Notes: generated by a model from the sequence alone, not told the origin. Positions 1 through 5,957 are shown, counted from the first letter of the stretch. The stretch is DNA of 6,324 bases from Clostridiales bacterium (GCA_019421525.1 JAHZFC010000090.1:2598-8921); one strand, 5' to 3'. Numbers and translations are program-made.

Positions 1-1506
1 GGGCAATACAACCAACTCATCGCACGCCGGGTCCGTGAATGCGGGGTGTACTGTGAGGTCAAGCCCTACACCACCCCACTGGCCGAGCTGAAGGCCATGG
101 ACCCCATCGGCATCATCTTCACCGGAGGGCCTAACTCCGTATATCTGGAGGATTCCCCCCATGTAGACGGTGAGATATTCACCTGGGGGGTGCCTATCCT
201 GGGCATCTGCTATGGCTGCCAGCTTATGGCCCATACCCTGGGGGGCGAAGTGACTGCCGCCCAGGATGACACCGCCCGGGAGTATGGCAAGACCGTTACC
301 TATTATGACACCGCCTGCAAGCTGTTCAAGGGCCTGCCCGCGCAGGGCATCTCCTGGATGAGCCACGGGGACTATATGGCCAAGGTGCCCGAGGGGTTTG
401 CCCTCACGGCCCATTCCGACGCCTGTCCTAACGTGGCCATCGCTGACGAGGCCCGGGGATTTTATGGGGTGCAGTATCACCCGGAGGTCAACCACACCGA
501 GCACGGCGTGGACATGATCCGCAACTTCCTCTATGAGGTGTGCCATGCCACGGGAGACTGGACCATGGGGGACTACAAGCGGTCCGCTGTTGCCGCCATC
601 CGGGAAAAGGTCGGGAGCGGAAAGGTGCTGCTTGCCCTGTCCGGCGGCGTGGACAGTTCGGTATGCGCCGCCCTGCTGGCTGAGGCAGTGGGAGAACAGC
701 TCACCTGTGTGTTCGTGGATCACGGCCTCATGCGGAAAAACGAGGGGGATGAGGTGGAAGCCGCCTTCTCCAAATGGGCCATGAATTTTGTGCGGGTGGA
801 CGCGGAGCAGCGCTTCCTGGATAAGCTGGCAGGGGTGACCGAGCCGGAGCGGAAACGGAAGATCATCGGTGAGGAGTTCATCCGGGTCTTTGAGGAAGAG
901 GCCAAGAAGATCGGCGCTGTGGACTTTTTGGCCCAAGGCACCATCTATCCTGATGTGATCGAATCCGGGGCGGGGGATGCCGCCGTCATCAAGAGCCATC
1001 ATAACGTGGGCGGGCTGCCGGATTATGTGGATTTCAAGGAGATCATCGAGCCCCTGCGCCTGCTGTTCAAGGATGAGGTGCGCCAGCTGGGACGGGAGCT
1101 GGGCCTGCCGGAATACCTGGTCATGCGTCAGCCCTTCCCGGGGCCTGGTCTGGCCATCCGGGTGATCGGTGATCTGACCAAGGAAAATCTGGACACCCTC
1201 CGGGATGCCGACGCCATCTTCCGGGAGGAGATCGCCCTGGCAGGCGAGGATAAGAACCTCAACCAGTATTTTGCCGTGCTCACTAACACGCGCAGTGTAG
1301 GCGTCATGGGCGACGGGCGGACTTACGACTACACGCTGGCCCTCCGAGCGGTGACCACCAGTGACTTCATGACCGCCGACTGGGCCCGGATCCCTTATCC
1401 GCTGCTGGATAAGATCTCCACCCGCATCGTCAATGAGGTGTCCGGCGTGAACCGGATCTGCTACGACATCACCAGCAAGCCGCCCGCCACGATCGAGTGG
1501 GAATAA
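1..1506 (+). CDS. guaA: GMP synthase (glutamine-hydrolysing), 5' end cut off
   Basis: GuaA makes GMP from XMP, ATP and glutamine in the cytoplasm, the last step of guanine nucleotide synthesis. The reading frame is open from base 1 (it begins GQYNQLIARRVRE), so about a dozen N-terminal residues lie outside the window and 501 residues are visible. The class I glutamine amidotransferase domain comes first: the nucleophile Cys is in GICYGCQ (codon 208-210) and the His-Glu pair is in QYHPEV (478-486). The ATP-pyrophosphatase domain follows, with P-loop SGGVDSS (640-660), then DHGLMRKNE, GTIYPDVIES and HHNVGGLP. The C-terminal dimerisation domain has FPGPGLAIRVIG and the typical ending PPATIEWE. 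The GTG at 46 is an internal valine codon, not the start. Length and motif order fit a complete, functional family member apart from the missing tip. It converges on the - strand genes and ends at its own terminator. The promoter is outside the window. Confidence 0.98.
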   Translation, partial: GQYNQLIARRVRECGVYCEVKPYTTPLAELKAMDPIGIIFTGGPNSVYLEDSPHVDGEIFTWGVPILGICYGCQLMAHTLGGEVTAAQDDTAREYGKTVTYYDTACKLFKGLPAQGISWMSHGDYMAKVPEGFALTAHSDACPNVAIADEARGFYGVQYHPEVNHTEHGVDMIRNFLYEVCHATGDWTMGDYKRSAVAAIREKVGSGKVLLALSGGVDSSVCAALLAEAVGEQLTCVFVDHGLMRKNEGDEVEAAFSKWAMNFVRVDAEQRFLDKLAGVTEPERKRKIIGEEFIRVFEEEAKKIGAVDFLAQGTIYPDVIESGAGDAAVIKSHHNVGGLPDYVDFKEIIEPLRLLFKDEVRQLGRELGLPEYLVMRQPFPGPGLAIRVIGDLTKENLDTLRDADAIFREEIALAGEDKNLNQYFAVLTNTRSVGVMGDGRTYDYTLALRAVTTSDFMTADWARIPYPLLDKISTRIVNEVSGVNRICYDITSKPPATIEWE

Positions 1507-1514
1507 AGCTTTTT

Positions 1515-1555
1515 ACCCGCAAGTCCTTATCAAAGAGGACTTGCGGGTTTCTTTT
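1515..1555 (+). terminator. Intrinsic terminator of guaA
   Basis: A perfect 13-bp stem (ACCCGCAAGTCCT at 1515-1527 with AGGACTTGCGGGT at 1536-1548) closes an 8-nt loop and runs into the T-rich stretch TTTCTTTT. It begins 9 nt after the guaA stop codon. The other strand lacks a T-run after the stem, so it should act on + strand transcripts only. Confidence 0.93.
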
Positions 1556-1689
1556 CTGCTGTCTATAGAGGCATGAGGGCAGACAAGCAAATAAAACAGA
1601 CGAAGAAAGGCAGCAGCCATGATTTTGATCCGTCATACTATAAACGATGAAGGCAAAGCGGCCTAAGGAGCTGTCAGCAAAGAAACAGG

Positions 1690-1727
1690 ACAAAGGGCCT
1701 CGAACGTGTCCATTCGGGGCCCTTTGT
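1690..1727 (-). terminator. Likely terminator of the glycine-pentad HTH gene
   Basis: A 10-bp perfect stem (ACAAAGGGCC at 1690-1699 with GGCCCTTTGT at 1718-1727) extends inward by a G-T pair and four further pairs, leaving an 8-nt loop. On the - strand it is followed by CCTGTTTCTTT, a moderate T-rich tail. It lies 27 nt past the stop codon of the - strand gene ending at 1755. On the + strand no T-run follows, so it is read as a - strand terminator. The tail is weaker than that of the other terminators here. The rest of the gap between the two convergent genes (1556-1689) shows no gene I can support. Confidence 0.6.
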
Positions 1728-1754
1728 GTCACGAGGACGCTGGATATCCTGTCA

Positions 1755-2543
1755 TTATAAGTTTGTCACAAAAAAGTCAAGAAGTCGATACAGCCAGGCG
1801 GGCGCGCCTTCGCAGGCAGCCCGGACAGCGGCCAGTGCAGCCTCCAGCTGACTGCCGGACAGACCGCCGTCCGGGACCAGGAAGGTCTGAGCTCCTTCCG
1901 CAGCGGCGCCGATAGCCACCGGTGCCGAGGCCAAACCGCCGATGGCCACTTTGGAGCCTGCGGCCACACCCCCTATGGCAAAGGTTCCCTTGGCCACTCC
2001 GCCCACGCCAAGCCACCCCAGGGCAACTCCACCCCAGGCCAGCAGGCCAACGGCCAGACCGCCCACCGCCACACCGCCGATGGCCAAGCCTCCAAGGGCC
2101 AGCAGCAACCCCAGGGACACCCCGCCCAGGGAGAGCAGGCCGGCAGACAGACCGCCCAGGGAGATGAAACCTGTGGAAATGTTGCCGATGGCGATGATGC
2201 CCCGGGCCCAGCGCAGGCCGAAGCCATAGTTGATATGGACCAAGGGCAGACCCAATAGGGTCCTCTTGCTCTTATATTCAAAATGATAGCGGCCATAATA
2301 GTTGTTGATGACAGTAGTGGCCGGGGAAGGAGGCGCGGGCTGCGCATCCTGCCCCACGATCAGGTGATCCAGGCTCACCTGAAAGTAGTCAGCCAAAGCG
2401 ACGATGTTGTCCAGGTCCGGCTTGGACGCGCCGGACTCCCACTTCTGTACCGCCTGGCGGGTGACGCCCACCAGGTTGGCCAGCTCCTCCTGAGACAGTC
2501 CGGCTTCCCGCCGGAGCTCGTAGAGCCGCTGATGAAATTCCAT
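1755..2543 (-). CDS. XRE-family HTH protein with C-terminal glycine-pentad repeats
   Basis: This 262-aa protein starts at the ATG at 2543, chosen because AGGAGG (2557-2552) lies 8 nt upstream and the HTH domain begins at once. Upstream in-frame codons encode no recognisable domain. Residues 1-64 form a Cro/C1-type HTH (GLSQEELANLVGVTRQAVQKW, then a PDLDNIVALADYFQVSLDHLI end), expected to bind DNA as a dimer. A Pro-rich linker follows (about 65-76). Residues 77-112 contain NNYYGRYHFEY and the segment KRTLLGLPLVHINYG. Residues 116-217 are about 20 repeats of five residues, roughly hydrophobic-hydrophobic-(A/S)-hydrophobic-Gly, with a six-residue unit at two places. Residues 218-262 look like amphipathic helix. 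The repeats could fold as a beta-solenoid or pack in the membrane; no charged residue interrupts them until Lys185. I have seen similar repeats behind the KRTLLGLPLVHIN motif in Clostridia proteins, but I know no function. It has its own promoter and a terminator on each side, so it is probably monocistronic. Confidence 0.9.
   Translation of the reverse strand: MEFHQRLYELRREAGLSQEELANLVGVTRQAVQKWESGASKPDLDNIVALADYFQVSLDHLIVGQDAQPAPPSPATTVINNYYGRYHFEYKSKRTLLGLPLVHINYGFGLRWARGIIAIGNISTGFISLGGLSAGLLSLGGVSLGLLLALGGLAIGGVAVGGLAVGLLAWGGVALGWLGVGGVAKGTFAIGGVAAGSKVAIGGLASAPVAIGAAAEGAQTFLVPDGGLSGSQLEAALAAVRAACEGAPAWLYRLLDFFVTNL
1893..2198 (-). repeat. Coding tandem repeat: about 20 glycine pentads
   Basis: These bases encode residues 116-217 of the HTH protein. 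Read in fives the units run IIAIG, NISTG, FISLG, GLSAG, LLSLG, GVSLG and so on to GVAAG, PVAIG and AAAEG. Gly closes almost every unit and Ala or Ser usually sits at the third position. Two units carry one extra residue (LLLALG and SKVAIG). Units beginning with Gly often alternate with units beginning with a large hydrophobic residue, giving a ten-residue super-period. The DNA copies are diverged, so this is an old protein-level repeat and not a recent DNA expansion. Confidence 0.85.
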
Positions 2544-2551
2544 GACATTGA

Positions 2552-2557
2552 CCTCCT
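2552..2557 (-). promoter_or_regulatory. Ribosome binding site fixing the HTH start
   Basis: AGGAGG on the - strand lies 8 nt before the ATG at 2543. It decides against a longer reading frame, open to an ATG at 2696, whose extra 51 residues overlap the promoter and the upstream gene's terminator. Confidence 0.9.
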
Positions 2558-2581
2558 GCGTTGGTTCTGGCCCGGGGATCG

Positions 2582-2591
2582 GACCATGGTC
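2582..2591. promoter_or_regulatory. Possible operator: perfect 10-bp palindrome at the start site
   Basis: GACCATGGTC is a perfect inverted repeat that begins directly after the predicted -10 box and covers the expected transcription start. Dimeric XRE repressors usually bind dyads placed like this, so self-regulation by the HTH protein is a reasonable guess. A dyad this short can occur by chance. Confidence 0.35.
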
Positions 2592-2621
2592 AGGATAGCA
2601 AAAAAAAAGCGGACTTGGCAA
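2592..2621 (-). promoter_or_regulatory. Predicted sigma-A promoter of the glycine-pentad HTH gene
   Basis: A -35 box TTGCCA (2621-2616, five of six consensus bases) and a -10 box TATCCT (2597-2592, four of six) are separated by 18 bp that include a run of nine T. Transcription would start near 2585, leaving a short leader before the ribosome binding site. It lies just after the upstream gene's terminator, where an independent promoter is needed. This is a by-eye prediction. Confidence 0.55.
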
Positions 2622-2663
2622 CCAACGACTGTCTGCGATCTGACAACTGATGGTTGCAATATG

Positions 2664-2702
2664 AAAAAAGCGGGGATCTTGCCGGGGAAACGGCAAGATC
2701 CC
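2664..2702 (-). terminator. Intrinsic terminator of the 153-aa HTH gene
   Basis: A perfect 12-bp stem (GGGATCTTGCCG and CGGCAAGATCCC, occupying 2673-2684 and 2691-2702) closes a 6-nt loop. On the - strand it is followed by CGC and six T. It begins 20 nt after the stop codon of the HTH gene ending at 2723, and should separate that gene from the next HTH gene downstream. Confidence 0.93.
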
Positions 2703-2722
2703 TTATCTTATGTGGCTGTGGT

Positions 2723-3184
2723 TCAGCTCATGCTCCGTAGCTGGCGGCGGACCGCCTGGGCCAGCAGCTCCTGGCCCTCCGGCGAGCGGAGCACCTCCAA
2801 GACTGTGGAGCGCACCATATCCTGGAAGGCTTTGTTTTTCATCAGCGGGTCGAGCAGAGAGCCGCCCTCATCTTTCCCGTGGGAGACGGGAGCGGGACGG
2901 GGCGCGGCACGGCGGACCGGGGCGGGGGCTGGCTCATCGTCCACGAAGCCGCCGTCCATCCAGGTCTCCTGACGGGTGCGGTCGTTGCTCTCCCCCCGGA
3001 GATAGAAGGGGGAGACTTCAAAGTAGGCGGCCATTTTGGCCTGCTGTTCCTGGGTGGGGGTCTGCCGTCCCGTCTCAAACTTTTCGATGGCGTTTTTGGG
3101 CAGGCCCAGGGCGGCGGACAGCTCCGGGCGGCTCATGCCCCGTTCTGTACGCAGTTCGGTGATGCGTTGTGCCAGTGTCACCAT
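2723..3184 (-). CDS. XRE-family HTH protein, 153 aa, with Pro-rich linker
   Basis: The ATG at 3184 is chosen because AGGAGG (3197-3192) lies 7 nt upstream; starting at the earlier ATG at 3202 would put that site inside the gene. Residues 1-64 form a Cro/C1-type HTH domain, with the recognition region around RPELSAALGLPKNAIEKFETG and a conserved-looking end AAYFEVSPFYLRGE. Residues about 79-102 are a linker rich in Pro, Ala and Arg, probably disordered. Residues about 109-150 (LLDPLMKNKAFQDMVRSTVL onward, then SPEGQELLAQAVRRQL) look like two amphipathic helices that could give dimerisation or partner contact. There is no signal peptide or membrane segment. The gene lies 180 nt after purD in the same direction, with a terminator-like hairpin between them and another after it. 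Its target is unknown; control of the purine genes is possible but unproven. Confidence 0.9.
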   Translation of the reverse strand: MVTLAQRITELRTERGMSRPELSAALGLPKNAIEKFETGRQTPTQEQQAKMAAYFEVSPFYLRGESNDRTRQETWMDGGFVDDEPAPAPVRRAAPRPAPVSHGKDEGGSLLDPLMKNKAFQDMVRSTVLEVLRSPEGQELLAQAVRRQLRSMS

Positions 3185-3191
3185 GGGAAAA

Positions 3192-3197
3192 CCTCCT
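3192..3197 (-). promoter_or_regulatory. Ribosome binding site fixing the 153-aa HTH start
   Basis: AGGAGG lies 7 nt before the ATG at 3184. It is only 11 nt downstream of the large hairpin at 3209-3249, so folding of that hairpin could affect access to it. Confidence 0.88.
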
Positions 3198-3208
3198 AAC
3201 ATAGTAAG

Positions 3209-3249
3209 CAGGGAAAAAGAACCAGAAGCATTCCGGTTCTTTTTCCCTG
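3209..3249 (-). terminator. Terminator-like hairpin after purD, in the HTH leader
   Basis: A perfect 15-bp stem (CAGGGAAAAAGAACC and GGTTCTTTTTCCCTG) is topped, after one mismatch, by GAA/TTC and a 3-nt loop. Read on the - strand, the inner stem GAACC..GGTTC is followed by TTTTT, the usual terminator form with a matching A-run before it. The symmetry means it could work on both strands. It is the only strong candidate for ending the purine transcript beyond purD. It lies within 25 nt of the HTH start codon, so it could also act as an attenuator or leader structure of that gene. Confidence 0.7.
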
Positions 3250-3264
3250 TAAAGTAAAATAACC

Positions 3265-3270
3265 TGTCAA
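3265..3270 (-). promoter_or_regulatory. Consensus -35 hexamer with no good -10 partner
   Basis: A perfect TTGACA occurs on the - strand upstream of the 153-aa HTH gene. At the usual 16-18 bp spacing the bases are GGGAAA-like, inside the hairpin, and do not resemble TATAAT. AT-rich sequence just upstream (TTTTATATG) and downstream (TTATTTTAC) may include the real -10. The HTH promoter therefore probably lies in 3250-3300 but cannot be fixed. Confidence 0.3.
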
Positions 3271-3340
3271 TTAAGACATATAAAAGGTCTTACAGAGTTC
3301 GCGTCCCAGGCGCGAAGAAGTGGGCCGCATTCTCACAGGG

Positions 3341-3355
3341 AAAGGCTCTGCCTTT
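3341..3355 (-). other. Short hairpin directly after the purD stop
   Basis: AAAGGC (3341-3346) and GCCTTT (3350-3355) pair around a 3-nt loop, starting 9 nt after the purD stop. On the - strand it is followed by TTTCCC, a poor terminator tail. On the + strand it is followed by TTTTT but no gene there needs ending. It may protect the purD mRNA end or form part of the leader of the next gene. Confidence 0.4.
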
Positions 3356-3364
3356 TTCGATGAT

Positions 3365-4624
3365 TCAGAATGCGTGTCCGATGTCGGTACGGAAGTGCAT
3401 ATCCTGGAAGGAGATGTGCTTGGCCGCGCCGTATGCGGCGGAAATGGCCTCGTCCAGGGTGGGGGCGGTGGCGGTGACCCCAAGCACCCGGCCTCCGTTG
3501 GTCAGGTATTCTCCGTTGGGGTCCAGCTTGGTCCCCGCGTGGAACACCGTGGCGGTCTTTGCTGCTTCCTCCAGGCCGGAGATGGGGTAGCCCTTTTGGT
3601 AGTCCAGGGGATAGCCGCCGGAGGCCAGCACCACAATGCAACCTGCCTCGGCTTTCCACTGGATGTCCAGCTGGTCCAGGGTGCCGTCCACGCAGGCCTG
3701 GAGGATGTCCATCAGGTCGCTGTCCAGCAGGGAGAGCACCACCTGGCACTCCGGATCGCCAAAGCGGGCGTTGTACTCCACCACCTTGGGACCGTCAGGG
3801 GTGAGCATCAGGCCGAAGTAGAGCACTCCCTGGAAGGGGCGGCCTTCGGCCCGGAGGGCGTCGATGGTGGGCTGGAAGATCTCCGCCATACACCGCCGGG
3901 CGATCTCCGGGGTGTACTGGGGCGGGGGGGAGATGGCCCCCATGCCGCCGGTGTTGGGGCCCTGGTTGCCGTCATAGGCCCGCTTGTGGTCCTGGCTGGC
4001 GGGCATGGGCACCACGGTCCTGCCGTCGGTGAAGGCCAGCACCGTCACCTCGGGCCCGGTCATGCACTCCTCGATGACCACGGTGGAGCCGGAGTCACCG
4101 AACTTATGGTCCTCCATCATCTCCCGGGCAGCCTGCTTGGCCTCGTCCACGGTGGCGGCCACCACCACGCCTTTGCCCAGGGCCAAGCCGTCTGCCTTCA
4201 CCACAATGGGAGCGCCCTGCTCCTCAATGTAGGACAGAGCGTTGCCAAGCTCTGTAAAGGTCTGATACTTGGCAGTTGGGATACGGTATTTTTTCATCAG
4301 TTCCTTGGAAAAGGCCTTGCTGGCCTCGATGACGGCGGCGTTGGCCCGGGGGCCGAAGGAGGGGATGCCGGCAGCCTCCATGGCGTCTACCATGCCCAGG
4401 GCCAGGGGGTCGTCCGGGGCCACCATGACGAAGTCCATGGCGTTGTCCTTGGCCCACTTCACCATGCCATCCACATCAGTGGCCTTCACGTCCACGCACT
4501 GGGCCACCTGGGCGATGCCAGCATTGCCGGGGGCGCAGAAAAGCTGGGTGACTTTGGGCGACTGGGCCAGCTTCCAGCAAATGGCGTGTTCCCGTCCGCC
4601 GCCGCCCACAACTAAAACTTTCAT
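3365..4624 (-). CDS. purD: Phosphoribosylamine-glycine ligase (GAR synthetase)
   Basis: PurD joins glycine to 5-phosphoribosylamine using ATP, giving GAR, the second step of de novo purine synthesis in the cytoplasm. The 419-aa length is normal for the monofunctional enzyme. The N-terminal domain opens with KVLVVGGGGREHA (residues 2-14), followed by APGNAG (31-36). The ATP-grasp core shows KADGLALGKG (143-152), the IEE..TGPEVTV strand (184-194), QGPNTGGMGA (221-230) and the metal and substrate region VVEYNARFGDPE (281-292). The C-terminal domain is complete. Where many PurD proteins have VGPE.PL, this one has VAPDDPL (68-73), a variant I would not read as inactivating. The start at 4624 is preferred because GAGG lies 7 nt upstream; a TTG two codons earlier is less likely. 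It is separated from purH by about 160 structured bases in the same direction, so it is probably co-transcribed with it. Confidence 0.97.
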   Translation of the reverse strand: MKVLVVGGGGREHAICWKLAQSPKVTQLFCAPGNAGIAQVAQCVDVKATDVDGMVKWAKDNAMDFVMVAPDDPLALGMVDAMEAAGIPSFGPRANAAVIEASKAFSKELMKKYRIPTAKYQTFTELGNALSYIEEQGAPIVVKADGLALGKGVVVAATVDEAKQAAREMMEDHKFGDSGSTVVIEECMTGPEVTVLAFTDGRTVVPMPASQDHKRAYDGNQGPNTGGMGAISPPPQYTPEIARRCMAEIFQPTIDALRAEGRPFQGVLYFGLMLTPDGPKVVEYNARFGDPECQVVLSLLDSDLMDILQACVDGTLDQLDIQWKAEAGCIVVLASGGYPLDYQKGYPISGLEEAAKTATVFHAGTKLDPNGEYLTNGGRVLGVTATAPTLDEAISAAYGAAKHISFQDMHFRTDIGHAF

Positions 4625-4631
4625 AAGCAAA

Positions 4632-4635
4632 CCTC
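4632..4635 (-). promoter_or_regulatory. Ribosome binding site of purD
   Basis: GAGG on the - strand is 7 nt before the ATG at 4624. It is weaker than the AGGAGG sites of the HTH genes, but its spacing favours this ATG over the TTG at 4630. Confidence 0.7.
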
Positions 4636-4646
4636 GTTTCAGAACA

Positions 4647-4664
4647 TTCCGCCGCCAGGCGGAA
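4647..4664 (-). other. Small GC-rich hairpin upstream of purD
   Basis: TTCCGCC (4647-4653) and GGCGGAA (4658-4664) form a perfect 7-bp stem with a GCCA loop, in the purD leader 11 nt before its ribosome binding site. No T-run follows on the - strand, so it is not a terminator. It could shape translation of purD or mark the 5' end of a processed message. Confidence 0.45.
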
Positions 4665-4683
4665 AATGAAATTATTTCTTATT

Positions 4684-4783
4684 CCCCCTCGGAGAGCGGA
4701 GGGGGGCACGCGGGGAGAACTGGTTCCCACCCGCGAGGCCGGCGCGCGAAGCGCCCGCATTTTCCGCAGAAAATGCCCGGCCT
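4684..4783 (-). other. Multi-hairpin element between purH and purD
   Basis: About 100 nt can be almost wholly paired. From the purD side these are: CCCCCTC with GAGGGGG (4684-4690 and 4699-4705); CGCGGG with CCCGCG (4709-4714 and 4730-4735); then an outer stem AGGCCGG with CCGGCCT (4736-4742 and 4777-4783), enclosing a perfect 8-bp hairpin GCATTTTC with GAAAATGC (4757-4764 and 4769-4776) and a stem GGCGC with GCGCC (4741-4745 and 4751-4755) that competes for two bases of the outer stem. The element begins 1 nt after the purH stop. No T-run follows, so it does not look like a terminator. It may be a dispersed intergenic repeat, an mRNA processing or stability element, or a regulatory RNA. No riboswitch class is recognised. 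Confidence 0.55.
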
Positions 4784-4784
4784 A

Positions 4785-5957
4785 TCAGTGATGGAACAGC
4801 CGCATCCCGGTGAAAGCCATCACCATCCCGTACTTGTCGCAGGTCTCGATGACGTTGTCGTCCCGGATGGAGCCGCCGGGCTGGGCGATGTACTGCACGC
4901 CGGACTTGCGGGCCCGCTCCACGTTGTCACCAAAGGGGAAGAAGGCATCGGAGCCCAGGGCCACGTCCTTCATGGTGGCGATCCAGGCCTTCTTTTCCTC
5001 AGCGGTCAACACCTCAGGGCGTACCTTAAAGGTCTGCTGCCACACGCCGTCGGCCAGCACGTCCTCGTACTCGTCGGAGATATAGATGTCGATGGCGTTG
5101 TCCCGGTCAGGCCGGCGGATCTTGTCCACGAACTGGAGGCCCAGCACCTTGGGATGCTGCCGGAGCATCCAGTTGTCCGCCTTATTGCCCGCCAGCCGGG
5201 TACAGTGGATACGGCTCTGCTGGCCGGCGCCCACGCCGATGGTTTGGCCGTTCTTCACATAGCACACAGAGTTGGACTGGGTGTACTTCAGAGTGATGAG
5301 GGCCAGGAGCAGGTCGTGCTTGGCCTGCTGGGGCAGGTCCTTATTCCGGGTCACGATGTTGCCAAGCAGTTCCTCGTTGATCTCAAAGCTGTTGTAGCCC
5401 TGCTGGAAGGTGATGCCGAAAATGTGGCGCAGCTCAATGGGGGCGGGCTCGTAGCTGGGGTCGATCTGGACCACATTGTAGTTGCCCTTTTTCTTGGTCT
5501 TAAGGATGGCCAGGGCCTCGTCGGTGTAGCCGGGGGCGATGATGCCGTCGGACACCTCCATGGCCAGGAAGCGGGCGGTAGGCTCGTCGCACACCTCGCT
5601 CAGGGCGGCCCAGTCGCCGTAGGAGCACAGCCGGTCCGCCCCCCGGGCCTTGATGTAGGCCCGGGCAATGGGGGAGGTGTCATAGCCGTCAGCGAAGTAG
5701 ATCTTTTTCTCCACATCGGTCAGCTCGGTGCCTAGGGCGGCGCCGGCGGGGGAGACGTGCTTGAAGGAGGCGGCGGCGGGAATGCCGGTGGCCTTTTTCA
5801 GCGCCTTGACCAGCTGCCAGGAGTTGAGGGCGTCCATAAAGTTGATATAGCCCGGCTTGCCGTTGAGCACAGTGAGGGGCAGGTCCCCCTCATCCATGAA
5901 GATGCGGGCGGGCTTTTGGTTGGGGTTGCAGCCGTATTTCAATTCCAGTTCTTTCAT
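4785..5957 (-). CDS. purH: AICAR transformylase, stand-alone (PurH without cyclohydrolase domain)
   Basis: This enzyme transfers a formyl group from N10-formyl-tetrahydrofolate to AICAR, giving FAICAR, the step before IMP. The 390-aa protein matches only the C-terminal half of the usual PurH of about 510-525 aa; the N-terminal MGS-like IMP cyclohydrolase domain is absent. Visible motifs are KYGCNPNQ (7-14), the catalytic Lys-His in SFKHVSPAGAALG (64-76), SDGIIAPGYT (136-145), SNSVCYVKNGQTIGVGAGQQ (228-247) then SRIHCTRLAG, SDAFFPFGDN (336-345) and the ending QYIAQPGGSIRDD..MAFTGMRLFHH. The ATG at 5957 has AAGGAG 10 nt upstream, and the protein begins where the domain does, so this is a native short form and not a truncation. 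It follows the IMP cyclohydrolase gene by 40 nt in the same direction, and the two together replace bifunctional PurH. Confidence 0.96.
   Translation of the reverse strand: MKELELKYGCNPNQKPARIFMDEGDLPLTVLNGKPGYINFMDALNSWQLVKALKKATGIPAAASFKHVSPAGAALGTELTDVEKKIYFADGYDTSPIARAYIKARGADRLCSYGDWAALSEVCDEPTARFLAMEVSDGIIAPGYTDEALAILKTKKKGNYNVVQIDPSYEPAPIELRHIFGITFQQGYNSFEINEELLGNIVTRNKDLPQQAKHDLLLALITLKYTQSNSVCYVKNGQTIGVGAGQQSRIHCTRLAGNKADNWMLRQHPKVLGLQFVDKIRRPDRDNAIDIYISDEYEDVLADGVWQQTFKVRPEVLTAEEKKAWIATMKDVALGSDAFFPFGDNVERARKSGVQYIAQPGGSIRDDNVIETCDKYGMVMAFTGMRLFHH

Noticed and set aside
1619..1666. Tiny + strand frame of 15 codons (MILIRHTINDEGKAA) with AAAGG upstream
   Set aside because: It is too short to support without conservation, lies after the guaA terminator, and has no visible promoter.
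1893..2198. CRISPR or DNA-level tandem repeat array
   Set aside because: The periodicity is in the protein. The DNA units are diverged and in frame, with no constant repeat and unique spacers.
1942..2229. + strand frame encoding a Pro/Thr/Ala-rich repeat protein
   Set aside because: It is the antisense shadow of the glycine-pentad repeat; Gly codons read as Pro on the other strand. There is no start signal.
2544..2696. N-terminal extension of 51 residues on the pentad-HTH protein
   Set aside because: The frame is open, but the strong ribosome binding site and HTH domain point to the ATG at 2543, and the extension overlaps the promoter and the upstream terminator.
3201..3206. TACTAT on the - strand as a -10 box for the 153-aa HTH gene
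   Set aside because: It is only a few bases before the ribosome binding site, so transcription would start at or past that site, and it has no matching -35 box.
3320..4615. Long + strand open frame of 431 codons, rich in Gly, His and Val
   Set aside because: It is the antisense of purD. The product has no recognisable domain, its composition mirrors GC-rich codons on the other strand, and there is no good ribosome binding site.
4625..4784. Purine riboswitch between purH and purD
   Set aside because: The position invited a check, but the purine aptamer core sequences are not seen and the hairpins are arranged differently.
4269..5735. Long + strand open frame of 488 codons across the purD-purH junction
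   Set aside because: It is antisense to two clear enzymes and to the structured gap between them. Long antisense frames are expected in GC-rich coding DNA.
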